The position numbers and the translations under genes are program-made. From the NCBI RefSeq assembly GCF_003590945.1, contig NZ_QYUK01000011.1:1640001-1704000 (forward strand): a stretch of DNA of 64,000 bases, read 5' to 3'. Below are positions 39,745-50,306 of this stretch, one piece after another. The stretch's first letter is position 1, and every line of letters starts with the position of its first letter. The notes under the pieces were generated by a model, which was given only the letters and a program-made list of their open reading frames with translations, was not told the DNA's origin and did no database searches. Origin of the DNA: Oleomonas cavernae (lineage in GTDB: Bacteria; Pseudomonadota; Alphaproteobacteria; Zavarziniales; Zavarziniaceae).

Positions 39745-41579
39745 CTAGACTCCGTCGGCGGCCGCTGCATCCTCGACAAAAAAGCGCAGGCGCTCGCGCC
39801 CGGCCCATGTCTCGGCCCGGACATGCCCGGCCAGATGGACGAGCGCACCGGTTTGTGCCGCCTGGGCGAGGCCGTCGACCACGGCACCATCGCCGGATCG
39901 GAAGGCCACCGCCTCGGCTGATCGTCCGCCGCCGTCGGCCAGACGCAAGCGCAAGTGGCCGCGTCCCATGGTCGCGGCATGGGCGATGCGCACCGCCGGC
40001 ACCACAAACCGCGGCTCGGGATTGCCCTGGCCGAAGGGGGCCACTTGACCTAAGCGCGCCACCAGGTCGGCGTTCAGGCCAGCGATGCCCACCGCGGCGT
40101 CGATCTTCAGGCCGTCCTGGGCCAGCGCCGCCTCGACCGCGCCATCGAAGCGGTGGCCCAGAAGCGTTCGAGGTCGTCGAGCCTGTCCACCCGGGCGGTG
40201 ATGCCGGCCGCCATGGCATGGCCCCCGCCCTCCTCCACCAGGCCCATGGCCCGGGCGGCGGCCACCGCAGCCCCCAGATCCACGCCGGGGATCGAACGGC
40301 CCGAGCCCTTGGCCCGGCCGTCGTCCAGGATCGAGAGGATGAAGGTGGGCCGGCGGTAACGCTCCTTCAGGCGGCTGGCGACGATGCCCACCACCCCGGT
40401 GTGCCAGCCTAGCCCCGCGGCGATGACCAGCGGGCCGGTGCCGTTCGACTTGGCGAGTTTCGCCTCCACACAGGCGATGGCGCCGGCCTCCACCTCTTTC
40501 TCGATCGCCTGGCGTTCGCGGTTGAGCGTGTCGAGGCGCACGGCCAGGGCGCGGGCATAGTCGGGATCGTCGGTCGCCAGCAGTTGGGCGCCCAGGTCCG
40601 CCTGCCCCACCCGCCCGCCGGCATTCACCCGCGGGCCCAGCAGATAGCCCAGGTGATAGGCGGTGGGCACGGTGTCGATCTTGGCGATATCCATCAGGGC
40701 GGCGATGCCGACATTGCCCCGGCGCGCCATCACCTTCAGGCCTTGCGCGACAAAGGTCCGGTTCAGGCCTTTCAGGGGCACCACGTCGGCCACGGTGCCC
40801 AGGGCCACCAGGTCGAGCAGGCCCATCAGGTCGGGCGGCGCCTTATCGGCAAAGAAGCCCCGTGCCCGCAGGCAGCGGTTGAGCGCCACCAGCAGCAGGA
40901 AGGTCACCCCCACCGCCGCGAGCGGGCTGAGGCCGGAGGTATCGTCCAGCCGGTTGGGGTTGACCAGGGCCAGGGCCTTGGGCAGCGCCGTCTCGGCCTG
41001 GTGATGGTCGGCGACGATGACATCAAGCCCGGCGGTCGCCGCTGCCTCGAAGGCGGTGAAGGCCAGGGTGCCGCAATCGACCGTCACCACCAGGCGGATG
41101 CCCTCGCGCGCCAGCATCTCCAGCGCCGGCGCATTGGGGCCGTAACCCTCGCGCTGGCGGTCGGGCACATAGAGCCGCACCGGCCGGCCGAGCCCGGCGA
41201 AATAGCGCATCAGCAGGGCCGACGAGGTTGCCCCGTCGACGTCATAGTCGCCCCAGACCGCGACCGCCTCGTGCCCGATCACGGCATCGGCCAGGCGCGC
41301 CGCCGCCTTCTCCATGTCCAGCACGCAGGCGGGATCGGGCATGTCGACTTTGAGCGAGGGATTGAGGAAACGGTCGACCGTCTCGATCGAGACCTCGCGG
41401 CCGACCAGCACCCGGGCGGTGACCGCATCCAGCCCCGTCGCCTGGGCCAGGGCCAGCGCGCCACGCTCGTCGCGCACCCGGAAGCGCCAGGGCCGCCCAT
41501 TGAACGAGCGATCGACGCCCAGCGCCAGGTCGAAGGCCTCGGCCAGCGCATCGGCGCGGACGGCGGCGACCGGCGTCAT
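39745..41579 (-). pseudogene. recJ: Single-stranded-DNA-specific exonuclease RecJ, one frameshift
   Basis: From ATG 41579 the frame gives the DHH core: AVWGDYDVDGATSSALLMRYF near residue 117, VTVDCGTLAFTAFEAA, VIVADHHQAETALPKALALVNPN near 193, and GVDLGAAVAAARAMGLVEEGGGHAMAAGIT near 450. The DHHA1 motif GGGHAMAAG is complete. After DDLERF (near 40160) the frame shifts; adding one base gives LGHRFDGAVEAALAQDG and runs into AGLNADLVARLGQVAPFGQGNPEPRF and the OB-fold end at 39745. Total about 611 aa, normal for RecJ. RecJ is rarely lost, so this is probably a sequence error. Confidence 0.88.
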
Positions 41580-41893
41580 GCCCGAGCGCCTCTTGTCGAA
41601 TCGTATCCCATGGCCTGAGTGTAGACGCCATCGGGCCTCGCCGCCCGGTCGATTTGGCCGAAACCCCAAGTGTTTCCTGCCGGATCATGTGTCTGCGGCG
41701 CCTGCAAGCACAAAATATGGTGCCCACCCCAAATTTAGTCGTTCCGACTCGTCGCAACCGGTCCTACAGTTTGTGTCCAGCCGCGCTTCGCGACCCCACC
41801 AGTTGGGGTGAGCGACGAAAAAAAGCGGCTGGGGGTACGGGCCTGTCAGGCCCGGTGCTGGGCAGACATTACGATATTCCGGGGACGACGATA
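41580..41893. other. Intergenic region upstream of nrdJ
   Basis: 314 bases between divergent recJ and nrdJ, without a gene. It contains the NrdR-box-like palindrome at 41708, a run CGACGAAAAAAAGCGG and a hairpin GGGCCTGTCAGGCCC shortly before the nrdJ start. No B12 riboswitch box was recognised. Confidence 0.5.
41708..41723. promoter_or_regulatory. NrdR-box-like palindrome upstream of nrdJ
   Basis: GCACAAAATATGGTGC fits the known NrdR box pattern (acaCwAtATaTwGtgt) at 12 of 16 positions and has GCAC/GTGC ends. A weaker second match (TCCTACAGTTTGTGT) ends at 41776, starting 53 bases later, about five helical turns. NrdR boxes usually occur in pairs before ribonucleotide reductase genes. Confidence 0.45.
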
Positions 41894-44800
41894 ATGCGGA
41901 TCGAGCGGCGATTCACGACCGAGGGCAACTCTCCTTACGCAGGGATCGAGTTCACCAATCTCTCGAGCGAAATCCGCAATCCCGATGGTTCGGTGGTGTT
42001 CAAGCTGGCCGACATGGAAGTGCCTGCCAACTGGAGCCAGGTCGCCACCGACATCCTGGCCCAGAAGTATTTCCGCAAGGCCGGCGTCCCCGCCCGCCTG
42101 AAAAAGATCGAGGAAAACACCGTCCCCTCGTGGCTGTGGCGCTCGGTCGCCGACGAGGAAGCGCTGGCCGCCCTGCCGGAGAAAGAGCGCTATGGCGACG
42201 AGCGCCAGGCGACCCAGGTGTTCGACCGCCTGGCCGGCACCTGGACCTATTGGGGCTGGAAGTCGGGCATGTTCGACAGTGAGGCCGACGCCCTGACCTT
42301 CCGCGACGAGTTGGCCTACATGCTCGCCACCCAGATGTGCGCGCCCAACTCGCCGCAGTGGTTCAACACCGGCCTGCACTGGGCCTACGGCATCGACGGC
42401 CCGGCCCAGGGCCACTATTACGTCGACGAGAAGACCGGCACCGTCCAGCGTTCCACCTCGGCCTACGAGCGGCCGCAGCCCCATGCCTGCTTCATCCAGG
42501 GCATCGAGGACGACCTGGTGAACGAGGGCGGCATCATGGATCTGTGGATCCGTGAGGCGCGCCTGTTCAAATACGGCTCGGGCACTGGCACCAATTTCTC
42601 GCGCCTGCGCGGCGAGAACGAGAAGCTGGGCGGCGGCGGCAAGTCGTCGGGCCTGATGTCGTTCCTGAAGATCGGCGACCGTGCCGCCGGCGCCATCAAG
42701 TCGGGCGGCACCACGCGCCGCGCCGCCAAGATGGTGGTGGTCGACATCGATCACCCCGACGTCGAGCACTTCATCGACTGGAAGGTGATCGAGGAGCAGA
42801 AGGTCGCGGCCCTGGTCGCCGGCTCCAAGCTGGCCGAGCAGCACATGAATGCCGTGCTGGCCGCCTGCCACGAGGCCATCCTGGAGGGCGAGGCCCGCTT
42901 CGCCCCCAAGGACAATGCAGCGCTGAAAAAGGCGATCATCGGCGCCCGCAAGGCGATGATCCCGGAGAATTATGTCCAGCGCGCGATCCAGTTCGCCCGC
43001 CAGGGCTACAAGGACCTGGAATTCCGCGTCTATGACACCGACTGGGATTCCGAGGCCTACCTCACCGTCTCGGGCCAGAATTCCAACAATTCGGTGCGCG
43101 TCACCGACGAATTCCTGAACGCCGTCCTGGACGACAAGGACTGGAACCTGACCTATCGCACCTCCAAGAAGGTCGCCAAGACCCTCAAGGCGGCCGAGCT
43201 GTGGGACAAGGTCGGCATGGCGGCGTGGCAGTGCGCCGACCCGGGCATCCAGTACCACACCACCATCAACGACTGGCACACCTGCTCGAACTCCGGCCCG
43301 ATCCGCGCGTCCAACCCGTGCTCGGAATACATGTTCCTGGACGACACGGCGTGCAACCTGGCCTCGCTGAACCTGCTCACCTTCCGGCGCGACGACGGCA
43401 GCTTCAATGTCGACGCCTTCGAGCACGGCGTGCGCCTGTGGACCGTGGTGCTGGAAATCTCGGTGACGATGGCGCAGTTCCCCTCGGCCCGGATCGCGGA
43501 ACTCTCCTACCGCTACCGCACCCTGGGGCTGGGCTTTGCCAATATCGGCGGCTACCTGATGGCCTCGGGCCTGTCCTATGACAGCGACGAGGGCCGCGCC
43601 CTGTGCGGTGCCATCTCGGCGGTGATGACCGGCGTCTCCTATGCCACCTCGGCCCAGATGGCCAAGGAGCTGGGCGCCTTCCCGGGCTTTGCCGACAATC
43701 GCGCGCCGATGCTGAAGGTCATTCGCAACCATCGCCGGGCAGCCCATGGCCTGACCAAGGGCTATGAGGGGCTGAACACCCTGCCCGTCGCCCTGGACCA
43801 TGCCAATGTCAGCGAGGCGACCCTCTCGGCCGCGGCCAAGCGCGCCTGGGACAAGGCCCTGGAACTGGGCGAGGCCCACGGCTATCGCAATGCCCAGGCG
43901 ACGGTGATCGCCCCGACCGGCACCATCGGCCTGGTCATGGATTGCGACACCACCGGTATCGAGCCCGATTTCGCCCTGGTCAAGTTCAAGAAGCTGGCCG
44001 GCGGCGGCTACTTCAAGATCATCAACCGCATCGTCCCCGTGGGCCTCGAGACGCTCGGCTATCCCGCCGACCAGATCAGCGACATCATCGACTACGCGGT
44101 GGGCCACGGCACGCTGGACGGCTCGCCGACCCTGAACCACGCCGCACTCAAGGCCAAGGGCTTCGGCGAGGCGCAGATCCAGGGCGTGGAGAAGAACCTC
44201 GTCAGCGCCTTCGACCTCAAGTTCGCTTTCAACAAGTGGACCCTGGGCGAGGCCTTCTGCACCGACGTGCTGAAGATCTCGGCGGACAAGCTGGACGACC
44301 CGTCGTTCGACCTCTTCGCGGCCATCGGCTTCTCGAAGGCTGATGTGGAACTCGCGAACCTTTATGTCTGCGGCGCCATGACCTTGGAGGGTGCTCCTCA
44401 CCTGAAAGATGAGCACCTTGCGGTGTTCGACTGCGCCAATCCGTGCGGGCGCATCGGCAAGCGCTTCCTCTCGGTCGACAGCCACATCCGCATGATGGCG
44501 GCGGCCCAGCCCTTCATCTCGGGCGCGATCTCCAAGACCATCAACATGCCGGCCTCGGCCACGGTCGAGGAATGCAAGGAAGCCTACATGCTGTCCTGGC
44601 GCCTGGCGCTGAAGGCCAACGCGCTCTACCGCGACGGCTCCAAGCTCAGCCAGCCGCTGGCCTCCCAGCTCCTGGAAGAAGCCAACGAGGAAGCGGGCGA
44701 AGACGCCACCCCGATGATGCGCGGCCAGGTCATCGCCGAGCGCATCGTGGAGCGGATTGTCGAGAAGATCGTGCCCGGCATCGGCGTGCGCGAGCGCCTG

Positions 44801-45631
44801 CCCCAGCGCCGCAAGGGTTATACCCAGAAGGCCAATGTGGGCGGCCACAAGGTCTACCTGCGCACCGGCGAATATGACGACGGCAAGCTGGGCGAGGTCT
44901 TCATCGACATGCACAAGGAAGGCGCCGCTTTCCGCAGCCTGATGAACAACTTCGCCATCGCGGTCTCGATCGGCCTGCAGTACGGCGTGCCGCTCGAGGA
45001 ATTCGTCGACGCCTTCACCTTCACCCGCTTCGAGCCGGCAGGCATGGTCGAGGGCAACGAGGTCATCAAGATGGCCACGTCGATCCTCGACTACGTCTTC
45101 CGCGAACTGGCGGTCTCGTACCTGGGCCGCAACGACCTCGCCCATGTCGAACCCGCCGACCTGCGCTTCGACGCCATGGGCGACGGCGCCGACGAGGCAG
45201 CCCTCGACGGGGCCGACGAACGCCGCGAGGCGGTCGACGCCAAGGCCGCCGCCTTCAAGGCAACCCTGAACGCGCCAGTCTCCAACGGCTATGTCCGCTC
45301 GAACCTCTACGTCCTGAACGCGGCCGCCCAAGGCCTGCGCCAGGCGGCAAGCAACGGCGGCAAGCACACCCTGTCGGCCACGGCGGAAGCGGTCGCCTAT
45401 GCGGTCGAACCCGAACTGGCCGTGGCGGCCCTCGCCACCGGCGGCTCTGATGCGAGTTCGGGTGCGGCGGTCGCGGTCTCCGCCGCCGCCACCCGCCTCG
45501 CCCGCATCCGCGAGGCCAAGGTGAAGGGTTATGTGGGCGATGCCTGCGGCGACTGCGGCAACTTCACCCTGGTGCGCAACGGCACCTGCCTGAAGTGCGA
45601 CACCTGCGGTTCGACCAGCGGCTGCTCCTAA
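41894..45631 (+). CDS. nrdJ: Vitamin B12-dependent (class II) ribonucleotide reductase
   Basis: 1245 aa, the length of the long NrdJ type. Converts ribonucleotides to deoxyribonucleotides with adenosylcobalamin, with or without oxygen. Catalytic core segments: [21 protein letters not shown] near residue 150, [31 protein letters not shown] near residue 465, [17 protein letters not shown] near 545, and [28 protein letters not shown] near 673. The C terminus ends in a cysteine-rich metal-type domain [31 protein letters not shown]. Start ATG 41894 fits the [11 protein letters not shown]... beginning of homologues. A strong terminator follows at 45650. Confidence 0.96.
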   Translation: MRIERRFTTEGNSPYAGIEFTNLSSEIRNPDGSVVFKLADMEVPANWSQVATDILAQKYFRKAGVPARLKKIEENTVPSWLWRSVADEEALAALPEKERYGDERQATQVFDRLAGTWTYWGWKSGMFDSEADALTFRDELAYMLATQMCAPNSPQWFNTGLHWAYGIDGPAQGHYYVDEKTGTVQRSTSAYERPQPHACFIQGIEDDLVNEGGIMDLWIREARLFKYGSGTGTNFSRLRGENEKLGGGGKSSGLMSFLKIGDRAAGAIKSGGTTRRAAKMVVVDIDHPDVEHFIDWKVIEEQKVAALVAGSKLAEQHMNAVLAACHEAILEGEARFAPKDNAALKKAIIGARKAMIPENYVQRAIQFARQGYKDLEFRVYDTDWDSEAYLTVSGQNSNNSVRVTDEFLNAVLDDKDWNLTYRTSKKVAKTLKAAELWDKVGMAAWQCADPGIQYHTTINDWHTCSNSGPIRASNPCSEYMFLDDTACNLASLNLLTFRRDDGSFNVDAFEHGVRLWTVVLEISVTMAQFPSARIAELSYRYRTLGLGFANIGGYLMASGLSYDSDEGRALCGAISAVMTGVSYATSAQMAKELGAFPGFADNRAPMLKVIRNHRRAAHGLTKGYEGLNTLPVALDHANVSEATLSAAAKRAWDKALELGEAHGYRNAQATVIAPTGTIGLVMDCDTTGIEPDFALVKFKKLAGGGYFKIINRIVPVGLETLGYPADQISDIIDYAVGHGTLDGSPTLNHAALKAKGFGEAQIQGVEKNLVSAFDLKFAFNKWTLGEAFCTDVLKISADKLDDPSFDLFAAIGFSKADVELANLYVCGAMTLEGAPHLKDEHLAVFDCANPCGRIGKRFLSVDSHIRMMAAAQPFISGAISKTINMPASATVEECKEAYMLSWRLALKANALYRDGSKLSQPLASQLLEEANEEAGEDATPMMRGQVIAERIVERIVEKIVPGIGVRERLPQRRKGYTQKANVGGHKVYLRTGEYDDGKLGEVFIDMHKEGAAFRSLMNNFAIAVSIGLQYGVPLEEFVDAFTFTRFEPAGMVEGNEVIKMATSILDYVFRELAVSYLGRNDLAHVEPADLRFDAMGDGADEAALDGADERREAVDAKAAAFKATLNAPVSNGYVRSNLYVLNAAAQGLRQAASNGGKHTLSATAEAVAYAVEPELAVAALATGGSDASSGAAVAVSAAATRLARIREAKVKGYVGDACGDCGNFTLVRNGTCLKCDTCGSTSGCS

Positions 45632-45649
45632 GCCGCACGGGCTTCAACA

Positions 45650-45685
45650 AAAAGGCCGGGCGAGGCAACTCGCCCGGCCTTTTTC
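45650..45685 (+). terminator. Rho-independent terminator after nrdJ
   Basis: AAAGGCCGGGCGA - GGCAAC - TCGCCCGGCCTTT followed by TTTCG, a 13-base-pair stem. The same stem, with GGAAAC in the loop, recurs at 46616-46647. Confidence 0.9.
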
Positions 45686-45790
45686 GTTTCTATGATTATT
45701 CAGCGGAATTGATGGCAAGAGGAGACAGAGTTAACTTTAGGGGTCTATTCTCATTAGTCAGCGCTTAAGCTGCAAGGGAAGTAGCTGGTT

Positions 45791-46126
45791 GTGGCAGATA
45801 TCATACATGCAAGCCCCGATGGCCATCTCCGGTTCTTGGTACGTTCATGCAACGATGACATAACGGTCGGCTTCGCTGATACACCATGGCATACCCATGG
45901 TGATCTACTGGCCGCCGAGGCAGAGGTACCTACGAGCCCCTATGAAGCTGTCGAGAGTTTCATTGAAAAGCTAGTTAATAATCAGCTCATCATTGCTGTT
46001 TCGACAATAGGCGGAAAAGTCCGCGACATCTGGATCACAGACGATCCGGTAGCGGCACTTCGTTATCGCCAATCTGACGAAATAATGGACTTTCGCCTTT
46101 GGGACGGCACCAAGATTCCGGCCTGA
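45791..46126 (+). CDS. Hypothetical protein, AT-richer than neighbours
   Basis: 111 aa from GTG 45791. The sequence ADIIHASPDGHLRFLVRSCNDDITVGFADTPWHTHGDLL and VESFIEKLVNNQLIIAVSTIGGKVRDIWITDD suggests a small mixed alpha/beta soluble protein. Codon use (GTA, ATA, AAT, AGT) differs from nearby core genes. No family recognised; small immunity-type proteins look similar, but this is only a guess. Confidence 0.55.
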   Translation: MADIIHASPDGHLRFLVRSCNDDITVGFADTPWHTHGDLLAAEAEVPTSPYEAVESFIEKLVNNQLIIAVSTIGGKVRDIWITDDPVAALRYRQSDEIMDFRLWDGTKIPA

Positions 46127-46177
46127 TTTCCTTCGAAGGTCGCCCGGCCTACCTGCAGAGCTCATAAGGCGCCCGCA

Positions 46178-46612
46178 ATGAGCCACCCAATCAGCCCGAG
46201 CCAACGTGTATTGGTCGTCCTGGACCCGAAATTCGGTGAGAGCTTGAGAAATCATTGGCCTGGCCAAGCTATCTGGATCGTCAAAAGCCCGACCAACGAA
46301 CCGGTCGTCAGATCGATCTGGGCCGCCTTCCATGCCAACGATCTGACTGACATTACAATGTTCGACAACACCCCAGAGTCGCCTTTCCTCTCAACGTTAG
46401 ACGCTTTGGACCTCCACCACGGCACTTTGTCGACAGACCTTCCCTATGGTGCGCTTAAGGTAATCGGGACGGAACTTACCGAACAGATCCGACTGGCCTT
46501 GGGCCGGTTGGGCTTCGGCAAAATCTCTCAAAATTTTGATGGGTTCGAGGCAATCAGAACCGGTGACGCAATGCGTCTCGTGGCTGAAATCGAGCCGCCT
46601 CGGTCTTGGTGA
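46178..46612 (+). CDS. Hypothetical protein, AT-richer than neighbours
   Basis: 144 aa from ATG 46178, 51 bases after the previous unknown gene. VLVVLDPKFGESLRNHWPGQAIWIVKSPTNEPVVRSIWAAFHAND and ITMFDNTPESPFLSTLDALDLHHG show a soluble protein of normal composition. No family is recognised. It and the gene at 45791 are enclosed by two near-identical terminators, as a two-gene insert would be. Confidence 0.6.
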   Translation: MSHPISPSQRVLVVLDPKFGESLRNHWPGQAIWIVKSPTNEPVVRSIWAAFHANDLTDITMFDNTPESPFLSTLDALDLHHGTLSTDLPYGALKVIGTELTEQIRLALGRLGFGKISQNFDGFEAIRTGDAMRLVAEIEPPRSW

Positions 46613-46615
46613 TAG

Positions 46616-46647
46616 GCCGGGCGAGGAAACTCGCCCGGCCTTTTTTG
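46616..46647 (+). terminator. Rho-independent terminator, copy of the nrdJ terminator
   Basis: AGGCCGGGCGA - GGAAAC - TCGCCCGGCCT followed by TTTTTGC; the stem equals that at 45650-45685 and the loop differs by one base. It lies three bases after the stop of the unknown gene. Confidence 0.9.
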
Positions 46648-46663
46648 CTTGGGATCGGCGGGG

Positions 46664-46744
46664 TGCGTGGTTCGACAGGCTCTCCATGAGGAAAATATTT
46701 TTGCCACAAAGACTTACCTCATCCTGAGCCTGTCGAAGGACGCA
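46664..46744. repeat. Palindromic intergenic repeat, family A, short copy
   Basis: Outer arms TTCGACAGGC / GCCTGTCGAA and the CTCATGAGG-like inner parts surround GCCACAAAGACTTACCTCATCCTGAG, related to the elements at 3915 and 63641. It separates the unknown genes from the PIN toxin gene. Confidence 0.7.
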
Positions 46745-46758
46745 GGATGGATGTGCGA

Positions 46759-47328
46759 TCAGACTGCGGCCCGTTCATAGAACAGCATTTGTGTCCCCGG
46801 CACGATCTGGTCCATCAGGTCGAAATCCTTGGTGTTGCGGGTGACCAGAACGGCCCCGGCCTGGCGCGCCTGGTAGAAGATCAGGGCGTCGTTCAATGCC
46901 TTGCGGCGGTGGTCCTTGTCGAAGGTCTGGCGCCGGCTCAAAGTTGCGGCGAGCAGCGCAGCATCAATCCAGTCAACGGCATTCGGCACAACGATGTTCC
47001 CGGCAATCATGCGGCGGATGACCTGTTCGATACTTTCCCTGTTTTGCGGTGTCTGCGGATGTAACGGATCGAGAGCGCCAATGGCCCAGGCAAGTTCGGC
47101 TGCGACCACCGAACTGTGCACCAAGGCCCGTTGCCCGATTTCATCGTTCAGGTCCGCAGGCAGGTTGCCGTGAATGCCATCGACATAGACGCTGCTGTCG
47201 AGAAGCACTGGCGCCTCTTTCTTCACAGCCCGCACATCGAAAGGTAGCGACTGGGGCGACCTGTATGTCAGCGTTCCCCTGCCAGCCGCGACCGCAAAGG
47301 AACGCTCGAGATCAAAGGAGTTCGTCAA
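46759..47328 (-). CDS. PIN-domain toxin (VapC-like)
   Basis: 189 aa. VLLDSSVYVDGIHG carries the first PIN-domain Asp (near residue 43-49), VVAAELAWAIGAL the conserved Glu, and LNDALIFYQARQAGAVLVTRNTKDFDLM the C-terminal acidic cluster. The start is TTG 47328, overlapping the antitoxin stop by 17 bases; an internal start is also possible because residues 1-35 do not belong to the PIN fold. Such toxins cleave RNA and are neutralised by the gene upstream. Confidence 0.82.
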   Translation of the reverse strand: MTNSFDLERSFAVAAGRGTLTYRSPQSLPFDVRAVKKEAPVLLDSSVYVDGIHGNLPADLNDEIGQRALVHSSVVAAELAWAIGALDPLHPQTPQNRESIEQVIRRMIAGNIVVPNAVDWIDAALLAATLSRRQTFDKDHRRKALNDALIFYQARQAGAVLVTRNTKDFDLMDQIVPGTQMLFYERAAV

Positions 47329-47626
47329 GATCGAAGTCGGGGCTGAGGGTACCGCTCTGGGTTAGCAGCCAAGCCCAGAAATTATCCTCGCCGGCAACGA
47401 TCTTGAGGGCACCGGCAATGGCTTCGGTATCGGTCTCGACCCCCAGCTTGGCTTTCACCATCTCGATCAGGGCCGGGTCCTGCCTGGTGCTGACAGCTCT
47501 GGTCTTGCGCCCCGAGGGCAGTTTCAGCCGCTCTTCTGCGTGGCGCAGCTTCGCCTTGGTGATCTCGTCACCCGCCGTTTCGACCCGGCGGCGTGCGGCG
47601 GGCTGCCGGACTGTCTTTGTGGCCAT
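47312..47626 (-). CDS. Antitoxin of the PIN-domain toxin
   Basis: 104 aa, strongly charged: MATKTVRQPAARRRVETAGDEITKAKLRHAEERLKL, then KTRAVSTRQDPALIEMVKAKLGVETDTEAIAGALKIVAGEDNFWAWLL. The middle looks like a ribbon-helix-helix or helical DNA-binding part and the end (LSPDFDLDELL) probably wraps the toxin. It precedes and overlaps the toxin gene. Start ATG 47626 after a GAGGTG ribosome site that falls inside a long dyad. Confidence 0.75.
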   Translation of the reverse strand: MATKTVRQPAARRRVETAGDEITKAKLRHAEERLKLPSGRKTRAVSTRQDPALIEMVKAKLGVETDTEAIAGALKIVAGEDNFWAWLLTQSGTLSPDFDLDELL

Positions 47627-47633
47627 CGAGGCA

Positions 47634-47679
47634 CCTCGGCTGTATTACAAATTTCAGTAAATATGTAATACAGCCGAGG
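47634..47679. promoter_or_regulatory. 46-bp dyad, probable autoregulatory operator of the toxin-antitoxin operon
   Basis: CCTCGGCTGTATTACA (47634-47649) and TGTAATACAGCCGAGG (47664-47679) are perfect 16-base inverse arms around an AT-rich 14-base centre. The site lies 8 bases before the antitoxin ATG and covers its ribosome site. It also falls between this operon and the 3' end of the molybdenum hydroxylase. Confidence 0.85.
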
Positions 47680-47696
47680 CGATCGCGTGTCCAGTG

Positions 47697-49840
47697 CTAC
47701 ACCGACGCCCCTACCATGGGCAGGCGGCGCGGGCGGCCCAGGCCCAAACGGGCCATGGCGTTGGCGACGGCGGGGGCGGCCGGGGGCACGCCCGGTTCGC
47801 CGACGCCGGTGGGCGCCTCGGTCGAGGGGACGATGACCACCTCGACTTCCGGCATTTCGTCGATGCGCAAGGAACGATAGGTGTCGAAATTGGTGGGCAC
47901 GACGCGCCCACCATCCAACGCCACCTCGGCATAGAGGGCATGGCCCAGGCCATAGCCGATGCCGCCTTCCATCTGGGCCCGGATTACGTCCGGGTTGACC
48001 GCGATGCCACAGTCGATGGCGCACCAGATCTTGTGGATCTTGGGCACGCCGTCCTTGCCGGCCGAGACCTCCGCGATCTGGGCGACGTAGGAGTTGAAGC
48101 TCTCCACCACCGCCACCCCCCTCGCCCGGCCGTCGACCGGCCCGGGGCCGGTCCACTTGGCGGCTTCCGCCACGGCCTTGAGGACCGCGGCGGCACGGGG
48201 CGACTTCTCCATCATCGCAAGGCGACCGGCAACCGGATCCTGGCCCGCGGACTCAAGCAACTCGTCCACGAAGGCCTCGACCGCATAGCCGGTGTGGGTA
48301 TGCCCGACCGAGCGCCACCACAGCACCGGCACGCCCACCGCCGGGCTGTGCAGCTCGCAGCGGAAATCGGCGATCTCGTAGAGCAGTTCGCGCGCGCCCT
48401 CGACCGAGGTCGCATCGACACCCTCCTTCACCATCTGAGCGAAGGGCGTGCCGGCGACGATGGACTGGCCGACGATGGTATGGGCCCAGGCGGCGACCTT
48501 GCCGTCCTTCACCGACCCTTTCAGGCGGTGGACGTAGAGTGGCCGGTAGTAGCCGCCCTGGATGTCGTCCTCGCGGGTCCAGACCAGCTTCACCGGCTTG
48601 CCCGGGCCGATCGCCTTGGCGGCTTCCGCCAATTCGACGGCCAAGTGGGCAGAGGCCTGGGCGCGGCGGCCGAAGCTGCCGCCGGTCAGCAGGGTCTCGA
48701 TCTCGACCTTGCCCATGGGCAGGCCCAGGACCTTGGCGATGGCCTGGTGGTCGAAGGTGGGGAACTGGCAGCCGAAGCGGGCGACCGCCTTCTGCCCGTC
48801 CCAGCTCAGGAAACCGTCCAACGGCTCCATGGGCGCGTGGGCGAGATAGGGGAAGACGTATTCCGCCTCGATCACCTTGCCCCCGCCAGGGCCTTTGCCG
48901 CATCGCCATGGGTGCCGGCCACGGCGCCCGGCGTGGCGGCCAGGGCGCGGTATTCCTCGACCAATTGGGCGGTGCCGCGCTTCTCGGCCCCCGTCTCGTC
49001 CCACTTGATCTCGAGCAGGTCGCGGGCCTGGCGCGCCGGCCAGAAGCCCTTGGCATAGACGGCTATCCCTGAGGAAAGCTGCTTCACGTCGACCACGCCC
49101 GGCACCGCACGGGCCTTGGCCGCATCGAAGGAGGCGACCTTGGCGCCGAACAGCGGCGGATGGGCGACCAGCACCGTCAGCATGCCGGCTTCCTGGACGT
49201 CGATGGTGAAGAGCGCCTTGCCAGTTGCCTTGGCGGCACTGTCGAGGCGCTTCACCGGGCCGCGGTCGGTACCGATCAGCTTGAAGTTCTTGGGATCCTT
49301 GAGCGGCACGTCGGCCGGCAGGGGCAGCTTGGCCGCGGCCTCCGCGAAGTCGCCGAAGCGCCCCTCCCGCTTGGTCGCGGCATGGCGCAGCACACCCGCC
49401 TCCACCGTGATCTCGCCCGCCGGCACACCCCAGCTTTGCGCCGCGGCGGCGACCAGCAGGGCGCGGGCGGCGGCCCCCGCCTTGCGCATCTGCTCGAAGG
49501 AATTGGCCATGGCGGTGGAGCCGCCGGTGCCCTGGGCGCCGAAGAACAGGTTCTTGTAGAGCTCGGTATTGGAGGGGGCATGTTCGGCCCGCATTTGGGC
49601 CCAGTCCGCATCCATCTCCTCGGCCACCAGAGTGGTCAGGCCGGTGAAGGGCCCCTGGCCGAACTCGATATGCTTGATCAGCACGGTGATCGTGCTGTCG
49701 GGCGCCACGCGGACGAAGGCGTTGGGGGCGAAGGCGGCGCCCGGTGTGGCCTGGGCACGGGCGCCGCGCGTCAGGTGCACGCCGATGACGAGGCCGGCCA
49801 GGCCCTGGAGGGCGGTGCGGCGGGTGAGTTCGATACCCAT
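47697..49840 (-). pseudogene. Molybdopterin-binding large subunit of a xanthine dehydrogenase/isoquinoline oxidoreductase-type enzyme, one frameshift
   Basis: From ATG 49840 a twin-arginine signal (TRRTALQGLAGLVIGVHLTRGARA) suggests export of the folded holoenzyme, as with the isoquinoline 1-oxidoreductase beta subunit family. Then FVRVAPDSTITVLIKHIEFGQGPFTGLTTLVAEEM, GAQGTGGSTAMANSFEQMRKAG and, after the break, VIEAEYVFPYLAHAPMEPLDG, GGSFGRRAQASAHLAVELA and PTGVGEPGVPPAAPAVANA. The frame is lost at CCCCC 48880-48884; one added base joins KALAG to GKVIEAEYV. Total about 714 aa. It forms a pair with the 2Fe-2S subunit at 49845 and resembles the gene cut off at position 1. Confidence 0.85.
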
Positions 49841-49844
49841 GGGA

Positions 49845-50306
49845 TCAACCCTCCAGCGACTTGGCGGCCGCATGGATGGCGGCGCGGATGCGGACATAGG
49901 TGGCGCAGCGGCACAGGTTGCCGTTCATGGCCGTGTCGATGTCCGCGTCGGTCGGCTTCTTGTTCGACCGCAGCAGGGCGACGGCGCTCATGATCTGGCC
50001 GGACTGGCAATAGCCGCATTGGGGCACGTCGCCGGCTATCCAGGCGGCCTGGATCGCCTTGGCTTCCGGCCCGTCGACGGCCTCGATCGTGGTCACCGTG
50101 CTCTCGCCCACGGCGGCGAGCGGATAGGAACAGGAACGCTGGGGCTCGCCGTCCACCAGGACGGTGCAGGCGCCGCACTGGGCTGCACCGCAGCCGAACT
50201 TGGTGCCGGTCAGGCCGAGCGAGTCCCGCAGGACCCAAAGAAGCGGCGTGTCGTCGGCAACATCGACGTCACGGCTTGCCCCGTTGACCTTGAGTGTAAG
50301 GGTCAT
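49845..50306 (-). CDS. (2Fe-2S)-binding small subunit of the molybdenum hydroxylase
   Basis: 153 aa. Two 2Fe-2S sites: plant-type [22 protein letters not shown] (about residues 39-60) and the alpha-helical [12 protein letters not shown] plus [16 protein letters not shown] near residues 97-140. Passes electrons from the molybdopterin subunit encoded just downstream (4-base gap) to an acceptor, likely a cytochrome. No FAD subunit is present, as in isoquinoline 1-oxidoreductase-type enzymes. Start ATG 50306. Confidence 0.92.
   Translation of the reverse strand: MTLTLKVNGASRDVDVADDTPLLWVLRDSLGLTGTKFGCGAAQCGACTVLVDGEPQRSCSYPLAAVGESTVTTIEAVDGPEAKAIQAAWIAGDVPQCGYCQSGQIMSAVALLRSNKKPTDADIDTAMNGNLCRCATYVRIRAAIHAAAKSLEG

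Noticed and set aside
41580-41893. Cobalamin riboswitch upstream of nrdJ
   Set aside because: No B12-box sequence or expected junction could be recognised; the NrdR-type palindrome is a better explanation for control.
41846-45367. 1173-codon open frame antisense to nrdJ
   Set aside because: A high-GC shadow of nrdJ; the sense protein is highly conserved and the antisense translation is low-complexity without any domain.
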